DNA of 6,546 nucleotides from the NCBI GenBank assembly GCA_002422955.1, contig DITY01000206.1:3997-10542 (forward strand), in the 5' to 3' direction. Of the stretch, positions 1-5,232 are shown one piece after another (the stretch's first letter is position 1; each line of letters starts with the position of its first letter). The notes under the pieces are model-generated. The model did not search any database. It worked only from the letters and a program-made list of their open reading frames with translations, and had not been told where the DNA came from. The DNA is from Planctomycetaceae bacterium UBA6172. GTDB taxonomy: Bacteria; Planctomycetota; Planctomycetia; Pirellulales; Pirellulaceae. The translations under genes and the position numbers were made by a program.

Positions 1-876
1 GCGGGGCCACTGACGCATGCCGCGTTTCAGGCGGCCAGCCGTGTGGCGAAGCGGGTGCAGCGGGAAACGACCATTCATCGCAAACGGGTCAGTGTCCCCA
101 GCGTCGCCGTGGGCGAAGTCGCCTCCGAATTTTTTGAGACGCTGGCGGGCAAGACCGTGGTGCTGTTGGGCGCGGGGGACATGGGCCGCGAATCGATGCG
201 GTACCTGATGGATGCCGGCGCCGACGACGTCCGCATTCTGAATCGCAGTCCGCAGCGGGCGCAGGAATTAGCGAGCGAGTTCGGCGCGCGGACGATGGAC
301 TGGGGCGATTTGGATCAGGCGTTGGTGGAGGCCGACGTGTTGATCGGCACCACGTCGTCGCCGGAACCGATCGTCACCTGGGAGAGGTTCCAGGCGGCCC
401 GGGAGCGGCGGTACGAGCGGGTGTTGTTGATTCTGGACTTGGCGGTCCCCCGGGATGTGGCTCCGGAGGTCGGCAAGCTGGATGAGGTGTACCTGTACAG
501 CGTGGACGACTTGCAGGCGGCCTGCGAACGCAATCGCCAGGAGCGTCAGCGGCAATGGCCCAAAGCCAAAAAGATCATCGACGAGGAGACGCAGCGATTC
601 GTCGCGGATCTGCATCACCGCGCGACCGGACCGGTGATCCAACGACTTCGCGACCACGCGGACGAGATCCGTCGCGAGGAGTGGATGCGGCTGAGCAACA
701 AGCTGAGCCAGATGGACATCCCTCAGGAAGCGTATCCCGAAATCGAGAAATCGCTCGACCGGCTGATCAACAAGCTGCTGCATCCGCCTTTGGCGTCGCT
801 CCGCGAGGCGGCCGCGGAGGGGCATCACCGGAGCATGCTGGAAGCGATCAAGCGGCTGTTTTCGCTCGGCGACTGA
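1..876 (+). CDS. hemA: Glutamyl-tRNA reductase, 3' part (5' end outside the window)
   Basis: This enzyme reduces glutamyl-tRNA(Glu) with NADPH to glutamate-1-semialdehyde, the first committed step of C5-pathway tetrapyrrole synthesis in the cytoplasm. The frame is open from base 1 and gives 291 residues before TGA at 874-876. Residues 2-23 match the family's conserved linker (FQAASRVAKRVQRET, residues 9-23). A Rossmann NADPH domain follows, with LLGAGDMG at 55-62, VRILNRS at 77-83 and the late strand DLAVPRDVAPEV at 146-157. From about residue 190 the protein becomes the helical dimerisation domain (ATGPVIQRLRDHADEIRREE, 208-227 approximately, and LHPPLASLREAA). Bacterial enzymes are about 420 residues long, so roughly 130 N-terminal residues, including the catalytic cysteine domain, lie upstream. 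The GTG at 43 is an internal valine, not a start. No hemC follows; the next gene is convergent. Confidence 0.95.
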   Translation, partial: AGPLTHAAFQAASRVAKRVQRETTIHRKRVSVPSVAVGEVASEFFETLAGKTVVLLGAGDMGRESMRYLMDAGADDVRILNRSPQRAQELASEFGARTMDWGDLDQALVEADVLIGTTSSPEPIVTWERFQAARERRYERVLLILDLAVPRDVAPEVGKLDEVYLYSVDDLQAACERNRQERQRQWPKAKKIIDEETQRFVADLHHRATGPVIQRLRDHADEIRREEWMRLSNKLSQMDIPQEAYPEIEKSLDRLINKLLHPPLASLREAAAEGHHRSMLEAIKRLFSLGD

Positions 877-912
877 GTGGTTCAACGGCACACCCCCACC
901 GCCCAAAATCGT

Positions 913-929
913 TCACCCCGTTGGGGTGA
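913..929 (+). repeat. GTT-loop hairpin, first of the array
   Basis: TCACCCC pairs with GGGGTGA around a GTT loop, giving seven perfect pairs. It starts 36 bases after the hemA stop codon and so would lie in the hemA 3' untranslated region. It has the same loop and closing pair as the four hairpins downstream, but it does not belong to either copy of the two-hairpin unit. The bases that follow are not a T-run, which argues against a simple terminator. Confidence 0.6.
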
Positions 930-946
930 GGATGGTGTTTGGGCAT

Positions 947-1000
947 GGTTCCCAGGGCGTTGCCCTGGGCTATCACCGTTCGTCCCGTTGGGACGATTGC
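947..1000 (+). repeat. Two-hairpin repeat unit, copy 1
   Basis: The first hairpin is CCCAGGGC-GTT-GCCCTGGG (951-969, eight perfect pairs). A ten-base linker containing TATCACC leads to a second hairpin, TCGTCCC-GTT-GGGACGA (980-996, seven perfect pairs). The same layout with the same linker length recurs in reverse orientation at 1016-1070. The first hairpin and the linker are conserved in sequence between the copies, whereas the second stem is conserved mainly in pairing. Confidence 0.75.
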
Positions 1001-1015
1001 AGGGCCGTCGTGTTT

Positions 1016-1070
1016 GCTTTGTCTGCCAACGGCAGACAAGGTGACATCCCAGGACAACGCCCTGGGAATC
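1016..1070 (-). repeat. Two-hairpin repeat unit, copy 2 (inverted)
   Basis: Read on the minus strand, this begins GATTCCCAGGGC, has the first hairpin at 1048-1066 (one mismatched pair, A1054 with C1060), a linker containing TGTCACC, and the second hairpin at 1019-1039 (nine perfect pairs around GTT). It is a head-to-head inverted copy of 947-1000, separated from it by about 15 unrelated bases. The pair could also fold as one large cruciform. Confidence 0.75.
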
Positions 1071-1079
1071 GGTTGAGTG

Positions 1080-2837
1080 CTAACGCCGTCGCCGGCGATG
1101 GAATTGGTAACCGGGGATGAAAAAGCAGGCGGCCGCGACGACGCCGAACACGAGGTGCGCGTAGCGGGGGAAAACGGCCATGACGACGGCGACGGCCAAC
1201 AGCGCCGCGGCTTGAACGTAGAACGCGCCGCTGAACATGCCGGCTTTGATGATGAACACCCCGGCCGTGATCACCCCCAGCAACGGTGAGAGCGATAAGA
1301 CGGGCAGATCCAGCCACCATTCGAGCGGAAACAGCATCGCGATGGTGATCATGCTGGTCCCCCAGACGTGGGCGACTTGACGTTCGACAAACGTTACCGG
1401 GCCGATGCGTTGCCGGAGCTTCCAAAACACCGCGGCCCAAGCCCCTAAGCCGATCACCCAGACGCTGATGTAAGACCATCGTTGCGCGACTTCCTGATGT
1501 TCGAGCACCCAGGTCAGCAGCGAGGCGACGAGCAAGACCATCGCGTGCCACATCCACAGCAGGCCCCAATTTTCGAGCACGCTGGCGTGATGGGTTTCGC
1601 GAAACCAGCGGGCGACGACCTGGGAGAACCGGCCGCTGGCCGCGGAGACTCGCTCGTCGCGGAGGTAGGCTTCCAGGTCATCCGCCAGTTCGTCCGCCGT
1701 CTCGTAGCGCAAGTCGGAGGGCTTCTGCAGGCAGCGGATCACGATCATTTCCAGATCGCGGTCGAGTCGGGGACGGAGCGCTCGCGGCGGCATCGGGTCC
1801 TGTTCCAACACCAACATGACCAATTCCATCACCGAATCGGCGACCAGCGGCGGTCGCCCGGTCAGGGCGTGGTAGAGGACGCAGCCGAGGCTATAGATGT
1901 CGCTGGCCGGACCGACATCGTCGCGGCGACCGCTCGCCTGTTCAGGCGACATGTAAGACGGGGTGCCGACCAGCATGCCGCTGCGGGTCAGGTCATGTTC
2001 GACCCCGAAACGTTTCGCCAACCCGAAATCGGAGATCATCGGGACCGAATTTTCGTCGAACAGGATGTTGGAGGGCTTGAGATCACGATGGACGATGCCC
2101 TGGCGGTGCGCGTAGGAGATCGCGCGGGCGACGACGGCGATCCACTGGGCCACTTGGCGCTCCGGCAGGGGGCCGTCGGCCAGTCGATCGGCGAGGCTGG
2201 AGCCCTCGATCAGTTTCATGCTGAAGAAGGGTCGGCCGTCGATGTCGCCGACCTCGTAGACCGGTACGATCTGAGGATGCTGCAGCCGCGCGGTAGCCGA
2301 GGCTTCGGAGAGGAATCGCTGGAGATCCAATTCGCTGGCCAATCGCCCGCGGAGGATCATCTTGACGGCGACGTCGCGACTGAGGCTCAACTGTCGGGCG
2401 CGAAAGACAACGCCCATGCCGCCGCGCCCGAGTTCCTCGCGGAGTTCGTAATCCCCGATTTGGGTGGGCAATTGCAACCGTTGCCAACGGCTCGTCGTGC
2501 CGGTTGCCGAGTCATCTTTGGGAAGCTGTTCGGCGGCGAGGCCGGCGATATCGGTGACGAGGACAGCTCCCCACAACCGACGCAGGTCGGATGCCAAATC
2601 GGGGTGGGCCTGGCAGATGGTGGCGAAATCGACCGACTGCCCCGCCACGACTTGATCGGCTAGGTCGGACAGGATTTGGGCGATGCGGAGATCGCGGGGG
2701 GAATCGAGGGCCTCGTCGGAATCGGCCGCTGGCAATGGGCTGGCCGGGGTGGGAGCCCTAAAGTCGACCGTGGGTTCAAAAGCCGAGGAGCGGGCGGTGG
2801 GATTGCGGGGCACGTCAATACCCACCCGCCGATTCAT
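1080..2837 (-). CDS. Membrane-anchored Ser/Thr protein kinase paired with an ECF sigma factor
   Basis: This 585-residue Hanks-type kinase presumably phosphorylates its neighbouring sigma factor or another regulator at the inner face of the cytoplasmic membrane. Residues 48-105 form a small helical N-terminal region with a HPDLASDLRRLW motif (78-89), frequent in planctomycete kinases. The kinase domain spans about 128-395: glycine loop GRGGMG 137-142, ATP-binding lysine K159 in VAVK, helix-C E178, catalytic loop HRDLKPSN 250-257, DFG 270-272 and GTPSYMSPEQ 291-300. All catalytic residues are present, so it should be active. The C-terminal part has about six membrane helices (427-445, 455-472, 490-508, 511-530, 536-556, 560-575) and ends in RRRRR. 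Unlike PknB-type receptors it has no sizeable extracytoplasmic domain. The ATG at 2837 overlaps the end of the sigma gene by 23 bases and has only a poor Shine-Dalgarno match, which suggests translational coupling. Stop TAG at 1080-1082. Confidence 0.92.
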   Translation of the reverse strand: MNRRVGIDVPRNPTARSSAFEPTVDFRAPTPASPLPAADSDEALDSPRDLRIAQILSDLADQVVAGQSVDFATICQAHPDLASDLRRLWGAVLVTDIAGLAAEQLPKDDSATGTTSRWQRLQLPTQIGDYELREELGRGGMGVVFRARQLSLSRDVAVKMILRGRLASELDLQRFLSEASATARLQHPQIVPVYEVGDIDGRPFFSMKLIEGSSLADRLADGPLPERQVAQWIAVVARAISYAHRQGIVHRDLKPSNILFDENSVPMISDFGLAKRFGVEHDLTRSGMLVGTPSYMSPEQASGRRDDVGPASDIYSLGCVLYHALTGRPPLVADSVMELVMLVLEQDPMPPRALRPRLDRDLEMIVIRCLQKPSDLRYETADELADDLEAYLRDERVSAASGRFSQVVARWFRETHHASVLENWGLLWMWHAMVLLVASLLTWVLEHQEVAQRWSYISVWVIGLGAWAAVFWKLRQRIGPVTFVERQVAHVWGTSMITIAMLFPLEWWLDLPVLSLSPLLGVITAGVFIIKAGMFSGAFYVQAAALLAVAVVMAVFPRYAHLVFGVVAAACFFIPGYQFHRRRRR

Positions 2838-3492
2838 CGCCCGCGCCTGACTGGTCGGCGTCCTGCAGCAACTGGCGAAGCCGACGCAAGGCCCGCAAGT
2901 ACCGCATGCTGGCCGCCGGGGGATTGAGCCCCAGGACCTCGGCGATCTCCTGATTCGACAGGTGTTCGAAATGCCGCATCAGAATCACCTCGCGGTCCTG
3001 ATCCGCCAAGCGATCGATGGCCGCTTCGACGGTGCGGGACAACTCCGCCTGCGTGGCGGCGGTGGCGGGGGTCATCGCGGGGTCGCGCAGCTGAGCGATC
3101 AATTGGATGCTCGACTGATCGCCGCCCATGGGAACGGACATGGGCTGTTCGCGATCCATGTTCCGCTTGGCGCTGACGCGATGTCGTCGGTAGGTGTCGA
3201 TGATCCGATCCCAAGCGATTTGGCGGATCCAAAGGTGGAACGCCATCGCGGGGTCCTGGAGGTAGCGGTCCAAGCGGCCGCTGGCCTCGAACATCACCTC
3301 CTGAACGACGTCACTGACATCGACACGCCGTTGGACCTTGCGATCCAAGCGGAGTTCGACCAATCGCCGGACCGAGGCCCGATGGCGATCGAGCAATTGT
3401 CCAACCGCCTCACCGTCTCCCAATTTGGCGGCGACCAGCAGCGCGTTGGTCTGGTCGCCGTTAGGCCAAATCGATTTGTTGGTGACAGACAT
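2815..3492 (-). CDS. ECF RNA polymerase sigma factor, planctomycete kinase-associated type
   Basis: This 225-residue sigma-70 family protein would direct RNA polymerase to a dedicated set of promoters. Region 2 spans about 35-110, with RVDVSDVVQEVMFEA at 56-70 and LWIRQIAWDRIIDTYRRH at 87-104. A linker of about 40 residues (PMSVPMGGDQSS and following) is longer than usual for ECF factors. Region 4 spans about 150-210, with DREVILMRHFEHLSNQEIAEVLGL (166-189) and the recognition helix PAASMRYLRALRRLRQLL (192-209). The usual DAED motif of region 2.2 reads DVSD (58-61), placing Ser60 where Glu is typical. The ATG at 3492 is the only ATG, GTG or TTG start before an in-frame stop about 40 bases upstream. 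It has no good Shine-Dalgarno sequence. The gene sits 83 bases after the DUF1080 stop and overlaps the kinase gene, with which it forms one operon. Confidence 0.93.
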   Translation of the reverse strand: MSVTNKSIWPNGDQTNALLVAAKLGDGEAVGQLLDRHRASVRRLVELRLDRKVQRRVDVSDVVQEVMFEASGRLDRYLQDPAMAFHLWIRQIAWDRIIDTYRRHRVSAKRNMDREQPMSVPMGGDQSSIQLIAQLRDPAMTPATAATQAELSRTVEAAIDRLADQDREVILMRHFEHLSNQEIAEVLGLNPPAASMRYLRALRRLRQLLQDADQSGAGDESAGGY

Positions 3493-3540
3493 GTTCGAGG
3501 CGCCGGGAAATGGGAAAGAACTCCATGATCATGATCCCCG

Positions 3541-3578
3541 TGAGTCAATGCCAGCCACGCGGGCGCTATCCTGAGTCA
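3541..3578. promoter_or_regulatory. Paired TGAGTCA palindromes before the sigma gene, one at a possible -35
   Basis: The heptamer palindrome TGAGTCA occurs at 3541-3547 and again at 3572-3578, 31 bases apart, which is about three helical turns. On the minus strand the copy nearer the sigma gene overlaps TTGACT (3543-3548), a possible -35 element. The hexamer 17 bases further on is a poor -10 match (TGGAGT), so the promoter call itself is weak. The distal copy overlaps the DUF1080 stop codon. A dimeric regulator site is one reading; chance is another. Confidence 0.25.
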
Positions 3579-4265
3579 GTCCTGGAGCGGGCGAATGGTC
3601 AGGTCCTTGAAGCGAATGACCATCGCCGGCCCGACGTGCAACTGGAGGGCGATGACGCCATCCTTCGATGCCTTCTCGGGCTGTTGATCATGCACTTCGG
3701 CGGTCAGTTGGTCGTTGATGAAGTGCTGCAGGACGGTGCCCTTGGCGACGACGCGATACTCGTTCCAGCCGTCCGTCTTGAAAGCTTTGGCGATTTCCGC
3801 GGCGTCCCCGAAGTTCTCGGCCTGCTTTTCACCATCGGCACCGATCGTCACCTTCTGGCCCCGTTGGGCGAGGATGCCGCGGCCGCGTTCTTCGTAGTTG
3901 ATACCGGTGTAATTGTTCGCGGCCTCGATGTCGGCTTGATAGCCGCCCACGACGAAATCGGGCGCACCCTCGACGATTTTGCTGCGGTATTGGATGCCGC
4001 TGTTACCGGCTTCGACCCAGTACTTCAACTTGAGTTCGAAATCTTGGGGGGCGTCGCCTTCCCAAATCAAGAAGGTGTTTTTCTTGATCGGATCTTCGGC
4101 GGACGTACGACCGACGATCGCGCCGTCCGCGACCGACCACAGATCAGGCCTACCGACCCAACCTTTGAGGGATTTGCCATCGAACATCGAGACGGCCGAG
4201 TCTTGAGCCGTGGCGTGTGACAGGCAGGCGGCGGAAAATAGCAGCACGAAGAGAAAACGGGACAC
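3576..4265 (-). CDS. Secreted DUF1080 / 3-keto-disaccharide hydrolase-like protein
   Basis: This 229-residue exported protein is of the DUF1080 family (Pfam 3-keto-disaccharide hydrolase), a concanavalin-like jelly-roll fold expanded in Planctomycetes and linked to sugar processing. Its own substrate cannot be told. A signal peptide occupies residues 1-20, with likely cleavage at ATA-QD. The family start MFDGKSLKGW is at 27-36, followed by GNSGIQYRS 87-95, GYQADI 108-113, YEERGRG 124-130, WNEYRVVAKG 167-176, and the closing strands LQLHVGP 207-213 and IRFKDLTIRPL. I chose the GTG start at 4263-4265 because GGAGG lies eight bases upstream and a signal peptide begins there; a longer reading from 4478 would run through the terminator hairpin of the preceding gene. 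The length fits a complete single-domain member. A 5' leader with a stem-loop precedes it, and no clear terminator separates it from the sigma gene. Confidence 0.9.
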   Translation of the reverse strand: MSRFLFVLLFSAACLSHATAQDSAVSMFDGKSLKGWVGRPDLWSVADGAIVGRTSAEDPIKKNTFLIWEGDAPQDFELKLKYWVEAGNSGIQYRSKIVEGAPDFVVGGYQADIEAANNYTGINYEERGRGILAQRGQKVTIGADGEKQAENFGDAAEIAKAFKTDGWNEYRVVAKGTVLQHFINDQLTAEVHDQQPEKASKDGVIALQLHVGPAMVIRFKDLTIRPLQD

Positions 4266-4273
4266 GAGGATAG

Positions 4274-4278
4274 CCTCC
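4274..4278 (-). promoter_or_regulatory. Ribosome binding site GGAGG for the DUF1080 gene
   Basis: A perfect GGAGG on the minus strand lies eight bases before a GTG codon. It decides the start in favour of GTG at 4265, directly at the signal peptide, over the ATG codons further upstream. Confidence 0.75.
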
Positions 4279-4320
4279 GAGAGGGATAGGAGAGATCGCT
4301 GGGGAAAGGTTGGGGCACGG

Positions 4321-4357
4321 TTCGAAGGGGACTCCGGTCGGAGCGAACCCTTTCGAA
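4321..4357 (-). other. Stem-loop in the DUF1080 5' leader
   Basis: Two copies of the palindrome TTCGAA (4321-4326 and 4352-4357) pair with each other, and the stem continues through a GGG/CCC block. An asymmetric internal loop then leads to a CTCCG/CGGAG top stem (4332-4336 with 4339-4343). In the minus-strand RNA there is one A-C mismatch in the lower stem. It begins just after the predicted transcription start and ends 56 bases before the GTG. It could be an RNA leader structure or a DNA operator; no known riboswitch class is recognised. Confidence 0.4.
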
Positions 4358-4367
4358 ACGGACTGAC

Positions 4368-4373
4368 ATTGTA
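4368..4373 (-). promoter_or_regulatory. Candidate -10 element for the DUF1080 gene
   Basis: TACAAT on the minus strand matches five of six bases of the housekeeping -10 consensus and lies about 100 bases before the GTG start. No convincing -35 hexamer is found 16-18 bases upstream, so the site may need an activator or may be fortuitous. Confidence 0.3.
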
Positions 4374-4430
4374 ACCCCTCCGCTTCTCGCCGGGATTGCC
4401 CTTTGGGGACAACCTAAGTCGGAAAACGAA

Positions 4431-4469
4431 CGAAGGCCGAATCGTCGAAAGTTCGACGTCCGGCCTTCG
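4431..4469 (-). terminator. Intrinsic terminator after the fasciclin gene, possibly bidirectional
   Basis: A nine-pair GC-rich stem (CGAAGGCCG with CGGCCTTCG) is topped, after a small internal loop, by GTCGAA pairing with TTCGAC. On the minus strand it begins 36 bases after the fasciclin stop and is followed by TTCGTTTT. On the plus strand it is followed by CATTTT, so it may work weakly in that direction too. It separates the fasciclin transcript from the DUF1080-sigma-kinase group. Confidence 0.7.
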
Positions 4470-4505
4470 CATTTTCAAGGGAGCTCTGTGGAGTTCACTC
4501 CTGAC

Positions 4506-4988
4506 TTATTCCTTGGGCAGAATGACGGCGTCGATCACGTGGATCACGCCATTGCTGCACTTGATGTCGGTCGCGACAACGTTGGCCTTGTCGACGGTGA
4601 CCTTGCCGTCCGTGACCTTGACCGTGATCGGCTGACCTTGCAGCGACTTGATCGAGGTGGTCTTGACGACCTTGTCGGCGGTCATGTCGCCAGCGGCTAC
4701 GTGATAGGTCAAGATCGCGACGAGCTTGTCCTTGTTTTCCGGCAGGAGCAACGATTCGACAGTCCCCTTGGGGAGCTTGGCGAAGGCTTCGTCGGTCGGG
4801 GCGAAGACGGTCAGGGGGCCCTTGCCACTGAGCGCGTCGACCAGACCGGCGGCCTTAACTGCGGCAACCAGGGTCTTGAACTTACCGGCGGCAACGGCGG
4901 TTTCGACGATCGTCTTGGGTGCGTCAGCGGCACGGACGGGGGCGGCGAACAGAGCCAACGCGGCACACAGCATCAAAAACTTCTTCAT
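4506..4988 (-). CDS. Secreted single-domain fasciclin (FAS1) protein
   Basis: This 160-residue exported protein consists of one FAS1 domain, a fold associated with adhesion and surface or matrix interactions; the partner is unknown. A signal peptide occupies residues 1-20 (MKKFLMLCAALALFAAPVRA), with likely cleavage before ADAP. The domain starts at TIVETAVAAGKFKTL (26-40) and carries the conserved H1 box LTVFAPTDEAFAKLP (59-73), the YH dipeptide at 95-96, and the H2 box NGVIHVIDAVILP (146-158). The protein ends right after H2, so it is a complete domain with no anchor, and its size matches secreted bacterial fasciclins. I chose the ATG at 4988 because it opens a clean signal peptide and has GGAG nine bases upstream; the in-frame ATG at 5060 would add a polar N-terminus that masks it. 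A promoter candidate lies upstream and a terminator downstream, so the gene is probably transcribed alone. Confidence 0.94.
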   Translation of the reverse strand: MKKFLMLCAALALFAAPVRAADAPKTIVETAVAAGKFKTLVAAVKAAGLVDALSGKGPLTVFAPTDEAFAKLPKGTVESLLLPENKDKLVAILTYHVAAGDMTADKVVKTTSIKSLQGQPITVKVTDGKVTVDKANVVATDIKCSNGVIHVIDAVILPKE

Positions 4989-4997
4989 CTCACTCAA

Positions 4998-5001
4998 CTC
5001 C
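4998..5001 (-). promoter_or_regulatory. Ribosome binding site GGAG for the fasciclin gene
   Basis: GGAG on the minus strand is nine bases from the ATG at 4988 and supports that start over the upstream ATG at 5060. Confidence 0.6.
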
Positions 5002-5093
5002 AAAAACTGGGAAAGTTTGCCGGGAAACTTCGGCATCCGGGGGGGCAGCGACTCAGTCAATCGACAGGTCGCACGACTTCCGTTCGATGCGTC

Positions 5094-5122
5094 ATGCTAG
5101 GAGTGAGACAAGTGGGGGACAA
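5094..5122 (-). promoter_or_regulatory. Candidate housekeeping-type promoter for the fasciclin gene
   Basis: On the minus strand TTGTCC (5117-5122) and TAGCAT (5094-5099) are separated by exactly 17 bases, each matching four of six consensus positions. A run of six A residues lies just upstream of the -35, like an UP element. Transcription would begin near 5087, giving a leader of about 100 bases. The rest of the 5123-5232 stretch, between this promoter and the end of the upstream gene, shows no terminator or gene. Confidence 0.4.
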
Positions 5123-5232
5123 GTTTTTTCTTAGGGGTGCGCCCCCTTTGAGAACCGTTCCGCTCAGCGAAACCTTGGCTGGAATGCCGAGAGGGAATTC
5201 TTGCTAAGTTTCACGGGGCTTGGGAGCGGTAA

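Larger units (their letters stand above)
877..1079. repeat. Convergent intergenic region with an array of GTT-loop hairpins
   Basis: This 203-base gap lies between the stop codons of hemA (+) and the kinase gene (-). It contains five perfect or near-perfect hairpins, all with a three-base loop read as GTT on one strand and AAC on the other: 913-929, 951-969, 980-996, 1019-1039 and 1048-1066. In every one the loop is closed by a C-G pair, so the core reads CGTTG. The first three show GTT on the plus strand and the last two on the minus strand. The arrangement resembles REP/BIME-type intergenic repeats, which commonly sit between convergent genes. Neither end carries a clear U-tract, so it is not a classic intrinsic terminator, though it could stop or protect both transcripts. 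No open frame in the gap has coding character. Confidence 0.8.

Noticed and set aside
43..876. Treating GTG at 43 as the hemA start
   Set aside because: The frame is open to base 1 and the preceding codons encode conserved HemA linker residues (GPLTHAAFQAASR).
268..906. Minus-strand open frame antisense to hemA
   Set aside because: HemA is certain on the plus strand, and the antisense frame shows no family features.
877..1079. CRISPR array in the repeat-rich intergenic region
   Set aside because: The repeats are palindromic, in opposed orientations and differ in stem sequence. There is no regular direct repeat with spacers and no cas gene.
926..1289. Small plus-strand frames at 926-1120 and 1077-1289
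   Set aside because: One runs through the hairpin array and the other is antisense to the end of the kinase gene. Neither has a ribosome binding site or recognisable protein features.
1482..2663. Plus-strand open frame of 393 codons antisense to the kinase
   Set aside because: It mirrors the kinase frame in GC-rich DNA, has no recognisable domain, and its translation is rich in His, Gln, Asp and Gly, as expected from a reversed coding frame.
3510..4220. Plus-strand open frame of 236 codons antisense to the DUF1080 gene
   Set aside because: The minus strand carries clear family motifs, a signal peptide and a ribosome binding site, while the plus-strand frame shows none of these.
4196..4265. 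Lipoprotein signal in the DUF1080 protein (cysteine in FSAACLS)
   Set aside because: The -3 position is Ser rather than Leu/Val/Ile, and a standard signal peptidase I site (ATA-QD) follows, so a soluble exported protein fits better.
3576..4478. Longer start for the DUF1080 protein at 4478
   Set aside because: The extra 71 codons cover the fasciclin terminator and the leader stem-loop, encode basic low-quality sequence, and would bury the signal peptide. The GTG at 4265 has GGAGG at ideal spacing.
5133..5147. GC-rich hairpin AGGGG-TGCGC-CCCCT as a terminator for the upstream secreted-protein gene
   Set aside because: On the minus strand it is followed by an A-run, not a T-run. It lies just ahead of the fasciclin promoter candidate instead.
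4488..5207. Plus-strand open frame of 239 codons across the fasciclin gene
   Set aside because: It is a shadow of the fasciclin gene, which has unambiguous FAS1 boxes on the other strand. The frame also runs through the promoter region and has no domain of its own.
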